Assembly (NCBI GenBank): GCA_013365365.1
Contig: JABVXU010000001.1
Coordinates: 806,001-870,000 of the forward strand
Direction: 5' to 3'
Length of the DNA stretch: 64,000 nucleotides
DNA from: Cruorifilaria tuberocauda
Taxonomy: Eukaryota > Nematoda > Chromadorea > Rhabditida > Onchocercidae
In this document: positions 38,301-52,200 of the stretch, in pieces
Position numbering within the stretch: the stretch's first letter is position 1
How the letters are laid out: every line of letters starts with the position of its first letter
Program-made: the position numbers and the translations under genes
The notes under the pieces: generated by a model
What the model was told of the DNA's origin: nothing
Database searches by the model: none
What the model saw: only the letters and a program-made list of their open reading frames with translations

Positions 38301-41300
38301 AAACAAAGTTACGGATATCTATAACTGTGAAAAAGTCTTATTTAATTGTTGAAAAGAAATAAATCAGCTAAAATTTTAGAAAAATAGAGAAGGCATGGAA
38401 TTTTATACCAGCTGATTGATTTATTTCAGAAATAATAAACTAGTAAATTTTATGCATTATAAGAATCATAACTTAAAACTGTAAAAACTTTTAAGGATGA
38501 AAACAGTGCTAGTCCGAAAGAATTAAAAAGATACTGGAAACAGAATAAGTGGAGATATTATGATTGAATAAATAAAAACAGTATTAATTACAAGATGATA
38601 TTTAGATAAACGTTAAATAAAATAGTATAAAAAAGAAAGGAAATTTTATTTCCATAGAAAGACATACACTAATTTGTAGTAATAAATGAAAGGAGGAGAT
38701 AAATAGATGGGACGATTGCGCAAATGGCGAGAAGTGCGAACTGACCGCACCTGTAATAATCATCAATCACCTCATTTCATTGTGCTATATTATGTTGTTA
38801 TTGGATGAAATACAGTTAGTGACTTCTAAAATGTTGAAATAAAGCACTGGCTAAATTCCTCCTTCTTCTCTTTCTCAATTTATAATTGATTCATCACGAA
38901 AACAATGCAACTAGAAATTTAATATATCATTCTTAGCTTACCTTTCAGATCATAAATAAAAACTTCAAAACAGACTAATAAACTTTTGCAATCAAATTAG
39001 CTTCCGCTTAAAAAATAATACAAATCATTTTACTTGACACATCGATCGACTGTGCTCGTGGATATATGAAGAATAAGAAAAATATACCACTAATAAATAC
39101 TTTTCATGTTCCCCTTTTTAATAAATAATTGCAACTTCTCTTCTAATATTCGTATAAATAATGTTAATAAAAATTGATATAACGTATATCCATTGAGATG
39201 ATGACATTTCATGCTAATATACGATCAGTGAAAACTCTGTTTTTTTTAATGCGTCATAGTATGAAGAGAAATAGGAGCAGATTTAAAATATTCCCATAAA
39301 ATAAAAATAATGGAACGAAAGAAAGAGAGAGCAATGATGATAATACAATACAATATTAGACGACAATATAAGATGCTAACATGATATCATATTTTATAGT
39401 CTTACAAATTTATCTTCTGAATTTCAGTACTGTTCTTCGACTACATTCAAAACTATTAAGAAACCGAAGTAACATAACTTCGATGTCATACTGACAAAAG
39501 AATAATCTATAGATTCTATGAACTGAATTAAATACAATGATAAACGATTAAAGATAGTTTACAATTTATTAAATTATAAAGAGATTCAAAAATACACTGT
39601 ACATGCTTTTCAACATATAATTTAATTGTATTTAACTTTCATAATAGTTATGTCAAGAGCTAAGAGAGAATAAATTCAACTCAGTTTGTAAATTTCATGA
39701 ATTTATCTAAAATTTGAAAAATCCTTAAACTTTTTTTCAGGAAGAAAATGAGGACTGAAAGAGAAATACTATGCCACTTTTCTCAGAAAAAAAATATATT
39801 ACAATTGTTATGCCTAAAATATTGTATTACATAGCCGAAGTAAAGTATCAAAAACGACTGCAAAAGAATACGCTAAATATAAAAATTAAAAAAAAAAAGA
39901 AATTCCGTAAAACAGAGGAAGAAGGATGGTATTAGTTATCAGTAGGGTAAGGTGATTCAAACACTTTCATGATGGATAAAAACGCCGATAGAAAGCAGTA
40001 AGAAACATCACGAACTGCAAACATTGCTTGATAGTATCACTGATCCGAGAGAGATGAAGCATCAATTTCCTCCAATAAAAATATATCATCCTATTCATAT
40101 TTTCAAATTTAACACTATTTCAACTAATAAATTTGCAAAGGAGAATCAGCTTTTGTCTTTGGATTTCATTCTGATTACATCCAATTCGATATCTTTAATA
40201 TTTTTTCTTCTTTCCACTCATTTTTCATGTGAATCAATAAGTGAACAGAAAATAAAGAAAGAAGAAAAAAATCCCAGAAATCAATTATCTTTCCATATCA
40301 CAACTCCTTTAACTGGGATGATCCCAGGTGTTGGGGATATCACTGGCTATCATTGGCGATGTATTTTTCAGTAAAATATACTTTTAGAAATCAGAAATCT
40401 TGTCACAACGCTTATTTAGCATCTACAAAATTATGCATTTGAAGGAAAAGTAAAGTGTTATCATGCATAGAATAGTATCTATCTGTATTACTGTTTCTGT
40501 GACCCAGTTAAAAAAAGAAATATATATTGATAGCGGCATTAACAACTAGAGGAAAAATTGCATGATTGAAACGTTTGAAGTTTCAGAGAATGTTTTTTGT
40601 AACGATGGCCGAAAAGAGATGAGAAACGGTTCATCGGTCCTATTCTTCACTACACTTCTGGTGAACGCTAAGCTATCAGCCGTAAGAGGAGGAGAGGGGA
40701 AAGAGAAACGTAAAGAGCAGAAGAGTAAAATTATCGACGTTTGGTTCGAGACTGGGATGGGATGGTGGAAGACTTAGAATGCATGAAATGGATGAAACCA
40801 GTTGTATGAGTAGGCCAATGACCGAAACTCGTAGTGGCTACTGCTTAACCCAACAGCTACGCCTTAATCACTTCTTAAGCTTGCAAAAACATTCCTTTCG
40901 TCCAACAAGCCTTAATCTAGTCTACTGCTACAAAACATTTTATATATAGAGAGAAAGAAATCAACAAAATAGGAAAAGGAATTACATGGATGAATCAAAT
41001 TACTATATATATATAGTATAACTATATACTTTGAATTCCATATGAAGTTTAATTTTTACTTTTCGACAGAATCATAAAATGCTCGTATTATTTCCTTTCC
41101 TTCCCTCTATTTGCTTATGTTTTCTCCTTCATCTTCCATGTAGCAGTTCATTCGTTATGTGAAGAAATAAATACGACGATAGAGAAGGAAACCGTCAAAG
41201 AACTCCGTCCCTGTCGCTCCGGAAATTCTGAATTCAGAAAGAAAAAATATAATGAATGATCATTTTCATTTTCTTAAATAATTTCTGTTGCGCGTTGGAA

Positions 41301-43956
41301 ACTGAAATCGATTCAATAAATGTTGAACAGGAAATCCTGTCAAATAACGAATCCACGACTATAAAAACTACCACCAATATGAATAAATGCTCTAAAAGCT
41401 GTAAAATTTGATATCTCCATCTTAAAAGAATGCCAGAAAAAAAAGTAAACAATAATTCCAATACAAATGCTACTGCTATCAATAAAAAGATAAATAAAGT
41501 GGAAACTGTTATAATAAAGTTCGTAAGAAGACTGTAGACATAGATTATCTATAGTGAAAAATCCAGATATATTTATTAATGACATTCAAATTAGTTCAAT
41601 TTAATTCAACTTCTTCAAGTTGAAATTCGTCTTATAATAAATTTATCACCTGCTATAGAAGGGCTCACCCACTACTATTACAACTATCTAATAGATACCA
41701 GTAAATCAGAGAAATCATTACCTAGTATAAAGGGATCTATCAGTCGAGGAAATCATGCTTATTAGATGAAACAATACATTAATGTAAATTAATGCTAATA
41801 TATGATTAAGGTCAATTTAAAGCGCCATCATAACAAACGTTAAAATCAAATCTTATTGATGAGCTCTAAAATGTATATGCTAAAATCAATGGATACAGAT
41901 TAATCATTGCTTTAAAAATGAAATATCACCACTAAAGCAACTAAATTTAACGCGCACTACAAAAAAAGAAAAAAAATCTAAAACTGAACATTATCAATGA
42001 AATCGTACTTTCAGCAATTTCATCTGATTATCATGAAATATGACTAGAACATTAATAATAATGAAATATTATCAAAAACGCACTAAGGAAGTTCAGAATT
42101 CAATAGTTGAACAAAGGAAACGTTGCTGAATATAAATTAATGTAAATGAGATTGCACCGGTTTATGCCTAACAGTGTTTTCTTTTTTTAACACATTATCA
42201 ATGACCCGACTATTCGCTATTTAAAAAAAAGAAACAAAATTAAATGAATTGAAAAGATGGAACAGCTAACATTCAATAAATTACTTCAATATTAAATCTA
42301 TTCACCGACAATGATTTGAAGCTTAGCGATAGTTGTCCTTCGATCTATCATATTTATAAAATGGAAAGAAAAGTAGATTTGAATTATCAATAATTATTTT
42401 ATCATACTAGATATGAATAACTGATTTGTTGTAATAAAAATACACTTGGAAAAGGATTTTCAGTAATACTCCTAAAAGCAATCCTTTTATAAAACTTCAA
42501 AAAAAAGTAATAATTTGCTAAAAGTGGCAAGAGCCACAGAAACAAAAGATGTACTTTTGAAGTAGGTAAAATAACATTGCAACAATTATTAAATAGTCAA
42601 TAATGCTATTGCAAAAAGAAATTACAAGCATAAATATTAGCACACTTTCAGGAGAATGAATTTTAACAAGAATTAACACCTGGGAAAGGAACATTGAATT
42701 AAGTTATTTAGCACATTGTTAGAAATTGAGTTATTGATTTCCAATTGATTAAACCGCTGACTTTCTACCTTTTTTCACATAATCGTATGAAATGCTAAGA
42801 GATGAAAAAAAACATCGATCACAGCAATAAAATGATTAATCCAGAACTATGTAAAGTGCATAATTGCCTGGAATGACCTGCAATCTCTCATTTATATAAG
42901 ATATACGATTATTGAATGCAACCTAAATTATCTGAACAGTGAAAGGTAAACAAACTAAGTTGTTAGAATGGAAGTTGTTATTTTTCAATAATATTCACCT
43001 ATTGAACATAATTCATACTTTATGGTAAATGAATATTCAATGCACTCCATGTCGAGCAGAGAAAACAAGTCGGAATGAATAGGAAAGAATAAAATTGAAT
43101 ATGAAAATTCAGGGAGTTGAAACGTACACATTAAGGAATTTTGAGGGATATTAAATTTAGCGAATAAACAGAGCACACCACAACACACTCTTTAATTATC
43201 AACTTTTTGCGATTTCCTTCCTCTCTGTCCACACATTTCCGATCTTCCAGTCTTCTCCAAATTCCTCTCAGTTTTCCAATTTTCGTGAGAGTTCTTTAAA
43301 CTAGATGTTGGAAAATCAACAGTGTCGCACAAAACTAGTAATTCACAATTCCAATAATGTTGAATTAGATTTCTTCCAATAGTGAACAGTTTATCACATT
43401 AACTTCACAAAGCTCTACCAAAAGGATGATTATATTTATCTACATTATATTAATCTGAAACTCTGTAGAACTGATTACTAATTCTACATTTCCAGATACT
43501 CACAAATGGATGACATTGCATTCTGATCATAATTAAAAGATAGGACATGTATCTATCGTATCTCATTATTTCGAAATGAAGTAGGTTTGAAAATAACGTT
43601 GTAATTCGAAATATAATGTTGATTTCAAATTAACAAACTTAAAAAGTTGAAATTGTTAGAAGTATTTCCATACTGTCAAAAATGAATCCTATTAATAGTA
43701 AGTATTCTTTCTTAAAAAACTTGCCAGACTACAAGAAATTCTCGAATATTGAAGAAAATTAAACTGTTTGAGGAAATCTCAGATAAAAATTAACAAATTA
43801 GACGAGAAGAAAAACAGCTCATCATAATTTCATCAATAGTTCTCACCTCTTTTCCTTGCGAGAAAAAACAGAAGCAGAAGAAATGAAACGTAATAGGGAA
43901 AGAACCCGCACCACAGAAGTTCTGAGAGGGAAACCGCGGAGTGTGATGACAGACAT
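26305..43956 (-). CDS. unc-34: Ena/VASP family actin regulator (UNC-34-like)
   Basis: Minus-strand exons: 43956-43847 (tentative), 32901-32739, 32565-32470, 32325-32223, 31978-31831, 28003-27747, 27664-27509, 27267-27184, 27090-26979 and 26491-26305; 471 residues. Ena/VASP proteins promote actin filament elongation at leading edges and in growth cones. The EVH1 domain (about 38-152) is plain: VMMYDDTTKQW, HTNAFRIVGTRLQ, PATPTFHQWRDEKRK and VYGLSFMKEEDARLFV. A serine-rich linker and a seven-proline run (303-309) for profilin follow. EVH2 is complete: G-actin-binding SSIADQLKKVQLRKV (320-334), F-actin-binding LLSELEATLSKRKNQ (about 348-362), RRPWEK, and the C-terminal coiled coil with EEILSELKQEINKAKNEIV for tetramerisation. 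Total length fits UNC-34. The first exon is open from an ATG, ends in a strong donor (aagag|gtgaga) and has the required phase 2, but its sequence resembles no Ena N-terminus I know. An alternative start may exist in the 10.9 kb first intron. Confidence 0.92.
28004..31830 (-). other. Large intron of the Ena/VASP gene
   Basis: 3.8 kb between the exon ending in NNF (after the EVH1 domain) and the serine-rich exon. The longest open frame is at 28647-29051 on the minus strand. It is leucine/phenylalanine-rich, has no conserved motif, and overlaps a second open frame in another phase, so I treat it as chance. No repeat family is evident. Confidence 0.6.
32902..43846 (-). other. Very long first intron of the Ena/VASP gene (tentative)
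   Basis: 10.9 kb of AT-rich sequence without firm exons of any other gene. It holds a perfect 16-base palindrome (34772-34787), a purine-rich patch around 40686-40721, and TA-rich self-complementary sequence at about 41001-41030. Long first introns in regulated cytoskeletal genes often carry enhancers, but nothing here proves that. If the first exon at 43847-43956 is wrong, part of this is upstream intergenic sequence. Confidence 0.4.
34772..34787. promoter_or_regulatory. Perfect 16-bp palindrome atgcataattatgcat (candidate POU/homeodomain site)
   Basis: The sequence equals its own reverse complement and consists of two ATGCATAAT half-sites overlapping at AATT. ATGCATAAT-type elements are known targets of POU-homeodomain factors. 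The position within the presumed first intron of the Ena/VASP gene would suit an enhancer, but binding is inference only. Confidence 0.35.
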
Positions 43957-44260
43957 TATAATCTGATCGTTGTGCGATCTTTGGTTAGGAGAGAATGGAA
44001 CAATCATTGCAAATAACTAACAGTGGAAATCTCCAAAAGCCAATACAATCAATGAAGAACAACAACATTAATTGGAGGTCAATGGATACCGTGAACTCTG
44101 TGCTCGTAAAGCGGGGAGGGTGAGAGGAGCATAGACTTGCCCGATGTTCAGGTCAAAATGCAGATGGAAGCCACAACCGATCGTCAATACCCACTGCTAC
44201 TACTGACCACCACAATCAACGCAAGTACCATCATCTCAGCATCCTTCACTCTGTACTTTT

Positions 44261-44288
44261 TGAGAGAGAGAGAGAGGGAGGGAGGGAG
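44261..44288. repeat. GA/GGGA microsatellite
   Basis: A (GA)n run followed by GGGA repeats lies on the plus strand, CT-rich on the minus strand. It sits about 300 bases upstream of the tentative first exon of the minus-strand Ena/VASP gene, where it could be part of a pyrimidine-rich promoter. Confidence 0.8.
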
Positions 44289-45925
44289 TGATGGTCTGAA
44301 ATAGGAACGGAAGATGGAGTATTGTTGATAGTGGTGGATTCCGGAATGACAGCAGAGAAATGAGGGGCAAAGGAGAGATTGAGTGAAGGAGAACGAAAGA
44401 GAAAGTGAGATGTTCGGAGCATCATGAATGATGGACGTATGCCAAGAGAGAGAGGGAAGCAAAAACCGAAACAGTCCCCTAGAAGCTGGGCGACACTCTT
44501 CGGAGATTTCATGTGATGAGGTGCTTGAATGGCGATATCCCTGAGGGAAGGTATGGTTGGCTACTCAGCAATGACTGCTTAATACCAAACCGACCTTCTA
44601 TGCTCGACAAGAACAGACCTGTGGAGAAACTATCGAAATTTTCTGATAAAACTATAATCTGATCGTACTGCAGGCTTTCCTTACCTTTGGAACTGCAAAT
44701 GACGCTTGAAAGATAACAGTCAGTTACACTAACCTCATACTTTAACAAGCGCTTAATTTCAAGCCTAAGAGTGAGTCAGCGTTGAAAGCTGATGAATCAA
44801 ATCACGGCGCTGAAAAAATGGCACATGAAGAAATCATAATCAGTCACATATCGACTATACCATATGAATTATTTTAATTTCGGTTTTACAAGTTACTGAT
44901 TGAATAATTTTTTATTTGGTGTTCAGAGATCATGTTTGAACCGCACTTGAGATAAAAAGCGAAGCCATTGTATCATCTGAAAGTGATTGTGATCTTTAAT
45001 AACCTGTCGCCAGACTCATTCTTCGGGCATACTTGAAAGTCTCGATATCTAGACATAACAAGTATTTGACCGATAATTCAAACTGACCTCTACATTATCC
45101 AGGAAAATCATAGGTAAAGACCCAACTACACAGCATATAAAGTTAAATTGATGCCAAACATTTTTCAGATTTTTAGTTGCCTGTTACCAAGTAGCATGTT
45201 AAAGTACAATTCTTTAAGTAAGAATTTATTGGCTCTAATGGCAAATGAATCAAAAAAAGCTTGATGGACATTTTTCTAAAAGTGTAAATGATAAATGTGA
45301 ACAACAACAGAGTTACTGTGAAAAATACACAGTACAACTTAAAAGGTAACAATACTGTAAAGTAGGTTTTATCATTTGAATAAATTGCGATTTACATGTC
45401 TAGGATCAAATTTTGTCCTTTGTAAGTAATTTATCGCTTGCTAACACGACACTTTCGTAACAATTACAATACTGATGGGACAAAAAGCACGAACTTCAGC
45501 GGTGTTCAATAAGCATAATTTCTAAATTATGGCAGCAAAATTAACTTGATTACAATAAAGTATTAAAGACAAGTTGGAAAAAGTTAATTTGCTTAATAAA
45601 AGTTAACAAAGTTCACGCTAAAGATATGTCCAACTAGGAAGAAAGAATTGTTTCTATGACTAATAGTTAGGGAATACACATTAAGAATTAAAAATGCAAG
45701 TAAGACAAATCAAAAAACTTCCACACTAAATGATGTATCTAACTAATCGAAAAAGCAGATGAAAATTGGAAAATTTTTCAATAAAGTGAAACAAAAATAC
45801 AAAGATATGCAATAACGAAAGATATAACTCAATTTTTAAAACAAGTAATATCATGAGGCGAAGATAAAATGGTAAAACAAAGGAAGTAGGAAAAAAAAAG
45901 ATCTGATATGTTTAATAAGCTTATG

Positions 45926-45970
45926 AAATATAATATCCAAAACATGTTCAAATATAATATGCAAAACCAT
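45926..45970. repeat. Imperfect tandem duplication, about 24-base period
   Basis: The stretch aaatataatatccaaaacat at 45926 recurs as aaatataatatgcaaaacca from 45950. AT-rich, non-coding, two copies only. Confidence 0.5.
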
Positions 45971-46271
45971 AACATATACTCTACAAAGTGAAAATGTTAG
46001 TTTGAAAGTTTGGAGAAATAAAAAACGAAGAGTAGAGCGATTTTAAAACTTGAAGAATGAGTAAAAAAGAAATGTTACCGCGGTTTCTCTTCATAAGTTT
46101 GAAGTTGAAGGCTCATAAAAATAGAAAGCTTCTTGCAAATAACATAAGTATCGCCATAGCAGTTTAAAAAATTTCTACTAGTTATGAAGAAAGCTATCAG
46201 CAAATAACGATAGTGAGAATAAATTCCTCAAACTCATCAAAAGCAAAATACTACAAATTGACGAAAGGGAA

Positions 46272-49200
46272 TCATATTGGTAACCAGTTCTTTATTCTTA
46301 ATCCTTGGTTATCACAGAAATGATCGGTATAAGGTATGCAGTTGAAATATTCGCAATACATGCAACTGAAACCGGATGGCCAGTAAAACACAGCCAACAG
46401 AAAGACGAATAAACCAAACGCAATGGAAAGTGAAGTGATCACAATTATTAGTCGTCGGGAGCGATTATAACGCTTTGTTTGAATATATGGAAGTACAGCT
46501 AAAATTTAATCATCAATCGCATGTTAGAATGCGTTTAGTCTCCAAATAGTATTTTGGTCCAATTAATTGTAGTTGTGTGATGAGCTTCGATTTTAAAAAT
46601 TAGAGCATGCAAATGTGACTTAACATATTAAAATGGATGCCATAATAATCCCATCAAATAATGTGTAGACCGTATAAGAGCACAATATGAACCAGCTCGA
46701 ATTATGTCAGTCATTCGAGTTGACTGTGTGTTAATTTTCTAATTGCTTAAGTGTCAAGACAATTTGGAACTGCTTACCAAGGTTCACATTTCCAGTGAAA
46801 AAATTCGGTTAGCAAGATTGAATTTTTTCTAACATAAAATCGAAGTAAATATAACGGTATTAGAATTCGAGTAGATTAAATATGTCAAAATTTCGAAGCT
46901 GAGAATAAACTAACTCACCTAAAGATATCAAAATTCCGAAGATAAAGCCGAACAAATGCGCCCAATTATCAACCCATGGCAATGTCCCCAGCACGAAAAG
47001 CGCTAAAGTAAATACGCTCAATTGCATAACTGCCTGCCAAGGTTTTTCAAGAAGATTCCTAAAAGAACACAATTAACTGATAAGTATTAAGAAGACATAT
47101 ATTCGTAGGCAGTAGTTACCTTTAAATTTTTTGACTTCAAAATTCAGCCATTTTTTGTACCAAGATCAGAAAAATATAATGATCTGCAAAATTATGAGTT
47201 TTAAAAGCTATGAAAAAATAAATTTTTACCAGCTATAAAGCACATCGACATACATCGTGGCAAACATCCCAACATGTGATCCTGCTGGACCAACTTCTGG
47301 CTGGAATATTCAGTTGCACTTTTTACTTTCGAAAATTTGTAACATATGCATTCCAACATCATTACATCATCGAACTATTCTGTTGTCAGTGTTTAAAAAA
47401 TGTGGAGAATACTATTTACATATAATATGTTTACCTTATAGGGAACAAAAATTGCACCAGCCAAGTATCCACCTGTGCCAGACACCATATAAAGAAGTGA
47501 TATACGCGCCCACCCAAGCAATTTCTCCAAATCTCTCATATACAGAATTTGAATAAAAACTGTTAAAATGCAATGGATTATCCTGAAGAACGGAAAATTT
47601 GTGCAAACATGATAAAACAAAAGGTCTCCATTTATTTGCTACCCAAAATTTAAATAGACGCATTGAGTGAGAAAAAAAGACAAAAAATGACCCCGCATGT
47701 AGAAAAAGCGGTATAAACAGACGATACCATTGATCTGGTTGATTTTTTCGCAAAAATGGAAGCATTCCGCATATTTTACTCAAACATGACACCTGTAATA
47801 AGTTATATCGACGATTTATCAATAATTTTGCAACAGTGGAATTCCATATAGAAATACGAATAGTCAAAAAAATTAAAGCTATTAAAATGGTGAAAATATT
47901 TGACAATGATCTGAATCTCGTTGTTAACCTTTCATTATATTTCTCTGATATAAATATAAAGAAAACACAGAGTAGACGATGGATTCTATTTAGAAATAAT
48001 ACGGATAATCAATACTGTTTTCGTCAAATAGATGGAGTAATTTGATTTGAGTACTATTGGTATTGCTATTAACAGCTTTTTCATTTTAATTACTATCAGT
48101 TCTTTTTTACTATGTTTTGGAAAGAACATAATCAATAACTTTCTTCACAAAGCATAGCATAAAAAACTGCCTGAAATCATGTTATAAATGTACTAAAAGA
48201 AAAGTGTTAAGTAATATTTGTAAGAGTAATGAGGACAATATTACCTGTGAACAAAGTGTTGCATTTTCATGAAAATATCCTTCCACAAAATCGCAATAAT
48301 CCCTAGTAGTTATACGACATTGTCCGTGCAATTGTATGCAACATGGTCGGCCAGTAATTTCACAGTGCATGTGCATCATATTTTCCGGTACAAAAAATGT
48401 TATCTGTTTGCATATCTATTGGAAATTGAATTTTTAAGTACACTGTTCATTTTTCCAATAATTATTTTCATATAAAATCGCCAATTATCAGTAATTGCTA
48501 ACCTGCTAATTATTAACTTCATTAATTTCGTCATGCCCAAACATAAAATAATATAACAATAGTAATAAACTCACAGGCCACTGCGTGATATCATCCGGCC
48601 ATTCGTACGGCTTCACCGACACTGGATCCTCGCAATATCTGTATCACTTTTCATTAATTTTTGAAACATATTCATAGAAATCCTATCGATTCGATTAAAA
48701 ATAACCAGAAACAATTTATAAAGCATACCTCGGATCTTGACCACAAACAGCGCCCGATATACGACCTTCTGGACCCGGATTGTCTTTGTTCCATCTTGCT
48801 AGTGTGGCTATCAATGACTAAAAATTGGGAAAATTAAATAACATAATGAGAAAGTCCGTATTTTTCTTCTCAAAATATTTTTCTCTAAAGCATTATCCAC
48901 TAATTATTCACTGCATTGCTTTAAAATTCTCATTATGCGTTTTTTTACTGAATATCACGAAAAACATCTCTATCGTGTTTTACTGATTAGTTCTGCTAGA
49001 AAAGATTTTAAATGAAAATTGAAAACAAATGTTAAGGAAGAAAATTCCACGAGCAATATAAGCGCACGGACAATCGAAATTATAAAAAACTGTAGTGAAA
49101 ACGATGCTTTATCAAAGAATAATAAATTTATTAAAGATCGTGATATCCGAAATACCTTAAATGTACAACATTAGGTTTTTAAAAACTATCTTCAATCTGA

Positions 49201-52200
49201 CACGATTGACGCGTTTTGAGGATGCAAAAGCAAAATTTAAAAAATAAATGCAAAATAATGATTCGTTACGACAAAAGAAAATCGCTTCACAGTAACAATA
49301 TGAATTGTAAAACATACTGGGCAAGTGGTTTGTCCGGTTTGAAAGCAACCAGTACCATCATTATAAATACAACAGCCGGTTCCATTTTCTTCCTTACAAT
49401 CGGCTTTAATTCGCTCAAAAATTATTGGGTCCTGACGCATACAAGGTGTAAATTTAGCACCTAGATGTACCAAATCAGCCTAAAAATTTAACACTGTTCC
49501 AATATTTGTTAATAACCTAATTTTCAGAACAGTTTGGTTCATAACTGCTAGAAGATAAAGGATGAAACACTTTTTCAAATAATACATATTGGATTCCAAC
49601 AATATCTCGCGACAAATCTGGCTGATTGCAGCGTTTATTTTTAAAAAATTCCGAAAAAAGAACCAATATCAAAACTAACTTACTTCGAGAAATAAAAATA
49701 GTAAATTTAAACTTACGAATTTCGGTCCAAGCCAAATATTCTGCTGCACATAAATACTGACTCTTTTCAAGGTAACAGTGGTATGCAGTACATCAGCTGT
49801 CCTTTCCACAAGACCGAATCCCCAAGGACCAAGTCCATAACTGTACAAACTGATTATAGTAACAAGTACTTGAACTGTAGTAATCCAGTAAGTAAAGAAA
49901 GGCCTAAAAATAAGAAAGATGAATGAGAATTTTTGATTTTCCAAAAGCGAATCATATTTTGGTTGAAGTACCAACTCAGCACTATTGCGCAATTCTTGTT
50001 CACCTTTAAACCAAATTCTTCAATACTGGCTTTGCTTGCTTTAAATCGATCAAAACGATTCCCACTTGTTTCAAATCATAATCAAACGTACCTGCAGTCA
50101 ATATAAGTATCTTCATTCAAATGATAAACACCGTTTCTATAACTACGTTGAAAATATTTTTGCCATATCCCAAAACCACCTCCAAAACGCCGACGATGCG
50201 AAACACAATACTTCTTTGATTTTAGCTCATTGTATACCATCGAAAAATAATTTTTATGAAATACAATATATTTCTAAGTCACTTTCTAAGTCCGCAAGTT
50301 GTTGTCTTATTTAAATGGATTTTAATATAACTCTGATTATTGATTTTGGATCAATAATCAATATGCCATCATTACACAAGGGATCAATATGCTATCATTA
50401 CACAAAAAGCAAAAATTTTCTAGTATTGTTTAATTCATTAGATGTATTAGATGTTTAAATGTATTAGCATATCAAAAAAGTAAGCACCCAAAATTTTCTT
50501 TTTAAATAAATGAAATACATAGTTGACAAAACAGCATTTTACTAAATGGACTCACATCCATCAGCAATCGTTTTCGTACATTTCTAAATGTTTCTGCAGT
50601 TCTTTTGGTCTTTCTTTCATCGACAGCTTGGATATTTTGCAACCATTTCTAAAACATCATAAAAACAATCTGATTCTAAAAACTTTTAAAAAGCGTCATA
50701 AAAACTATGCGATAAAAAAACATACTTTTGGACTTGCAAATGCATTGCTTGAAGATGACAACACTGCTAACTTCTCCTGAAAAATAATTAGCTCATTGTG
50801 CAAGGAAAAAAGATAGAAACTAAACGGTATTCAATTCAGATTCGACAAATATCTCCCCAATTCTTAGTAACTTTTAGACTTTGAAAAGAGATACAAATTT
50901 TCTAAACCAAATAAAAATGATCAAGTAGTTAAAAGAAGTATATCGAACTATTTTACAGATAAGTTTTTAATGCACTGTGAATAACTTGTCCTACACCTCT
51001 AAATATTTATTTGCTAAAAGCAACAGCCAAAGATTCTCCACATATTATGTGACAAAATAATCAACTTTAAGGTGCTAATTAACGACCATTATTAATCAAC
51101 GATTGAGGGTTAAGAGTTGCAATTTACCTACTACATACTCAAACATTAAAAAAGTATAACAAACTAATTTCCCTGTCTTTACATCACCAAACCGTTTTGC
51201 TTCAAATTGTCTTTTTCATTCTCACCTTGACAAAGAAATGAGATTAGTGGAAAAAATAAGAAAAAAAGTGATTTAGCAAGTGCGGCAAAAACATACATGC
51301 TAGAAGTAACCGAATGTTTGGCACGATGCCGTGCTTACTACAAAATAATTAAAAGAAAAAAAATTAACAACTAGAAAAAGAAATTCATCACAGCCATGCT
51401 GAGACACTTTACTGGGGAGACAAAAAAAAGAAATTATATCGACACAACGACGACTAATACCTAAGTACGGAAACTTAATGGAATCAAACAAACCTATAAA
51501 AAATAACTGTATCCTGCTAACTCTTGACTTGAATAAATTATATGCCTTAGAAAAATCCCTGATTCGGAAGTTATTGATTCCCGTTAAATTTCAAATCATA
51601 CTTCTGAATAATAAAATATTAAACTTCTAATTGTGTGTACCACTCGGTTTTTAAAAAGCTGTTCGTTACATTAAACTTTAGGCCAGGAAACAAGCCTAAA
51701 GTTGTAAATAGTTCTACAAAACTATTTCAAAACGCATGAAAAATTCTTTTTAAAATTCCGTAAATAATTTTTTACCTCACTCGAACATTGCGATTGCATT
51801 TTTTGCCCTGAGATTTCATCGACTTTACGTGTTCTTTCACTTTCCACATCGTCTTTCATCAGATCATTTTCAGAGCAAACCTCAAAGACAAATAATGAAG
51901 TTTGTGATAATCATAATGAGATAGAATACATATTCAACGAAAACGTCCAAAAATCGTAATTTGTTCATGCTAAAAAGACTAGATCCTGAATTGGATTACT
52001 TTTCATTAACAGCATCGAAATTCAATCAACATATAAAGTAATAACACGAAGAAAAATTACCTTTTTATGTTCTTTCACAGATGGAAATCTTCCATCACCT
52101 AATTTTTGCCACTGATGTGTTAGCAAGGAATTCCTTTGTTCATCTAAATAATGAACATAAAGAGTTTTATGGATTTCATTTTGAATTTCTATCTTCACTT

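Larger units (their letters stand above)
43957..46271. other. Spacer between Ena/VASP 5' end and iRhom 3' end
   Basis: Bases from about 43850 to 44600 are visibly richer in G and C than the surroundings and include a GA microsatellite at 44261-44288 and a longer purine-rich plus strand to about 44470. This fits a promoter or 5' region for the minus-strand Ena/VASP gene. Open frames at 44184-44748 on the minus strand come from the CT-rich composition. The remaining sequence to 46271 shows no gene. Confidence 0.45.

Noticed and set aside
40024..40374. 116-codon plus-strand open frame
   Set aside because: No splice context or recognisable domain; isoleucine/serine-rich composition fits the local base content.
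41001..41030. TA-rich self-complementary stretch as a hairpin or element end
   Set aside because: Simple alternating TA sequence; no flanking inverted repeats or target-site duplication were found.
44184..44512. Overlapping minus-strand open frames rich in serine, leucine and proline
   Set aside because: They are translations of the CT-rich strand of the GA microsatellite region, not a protein gene.
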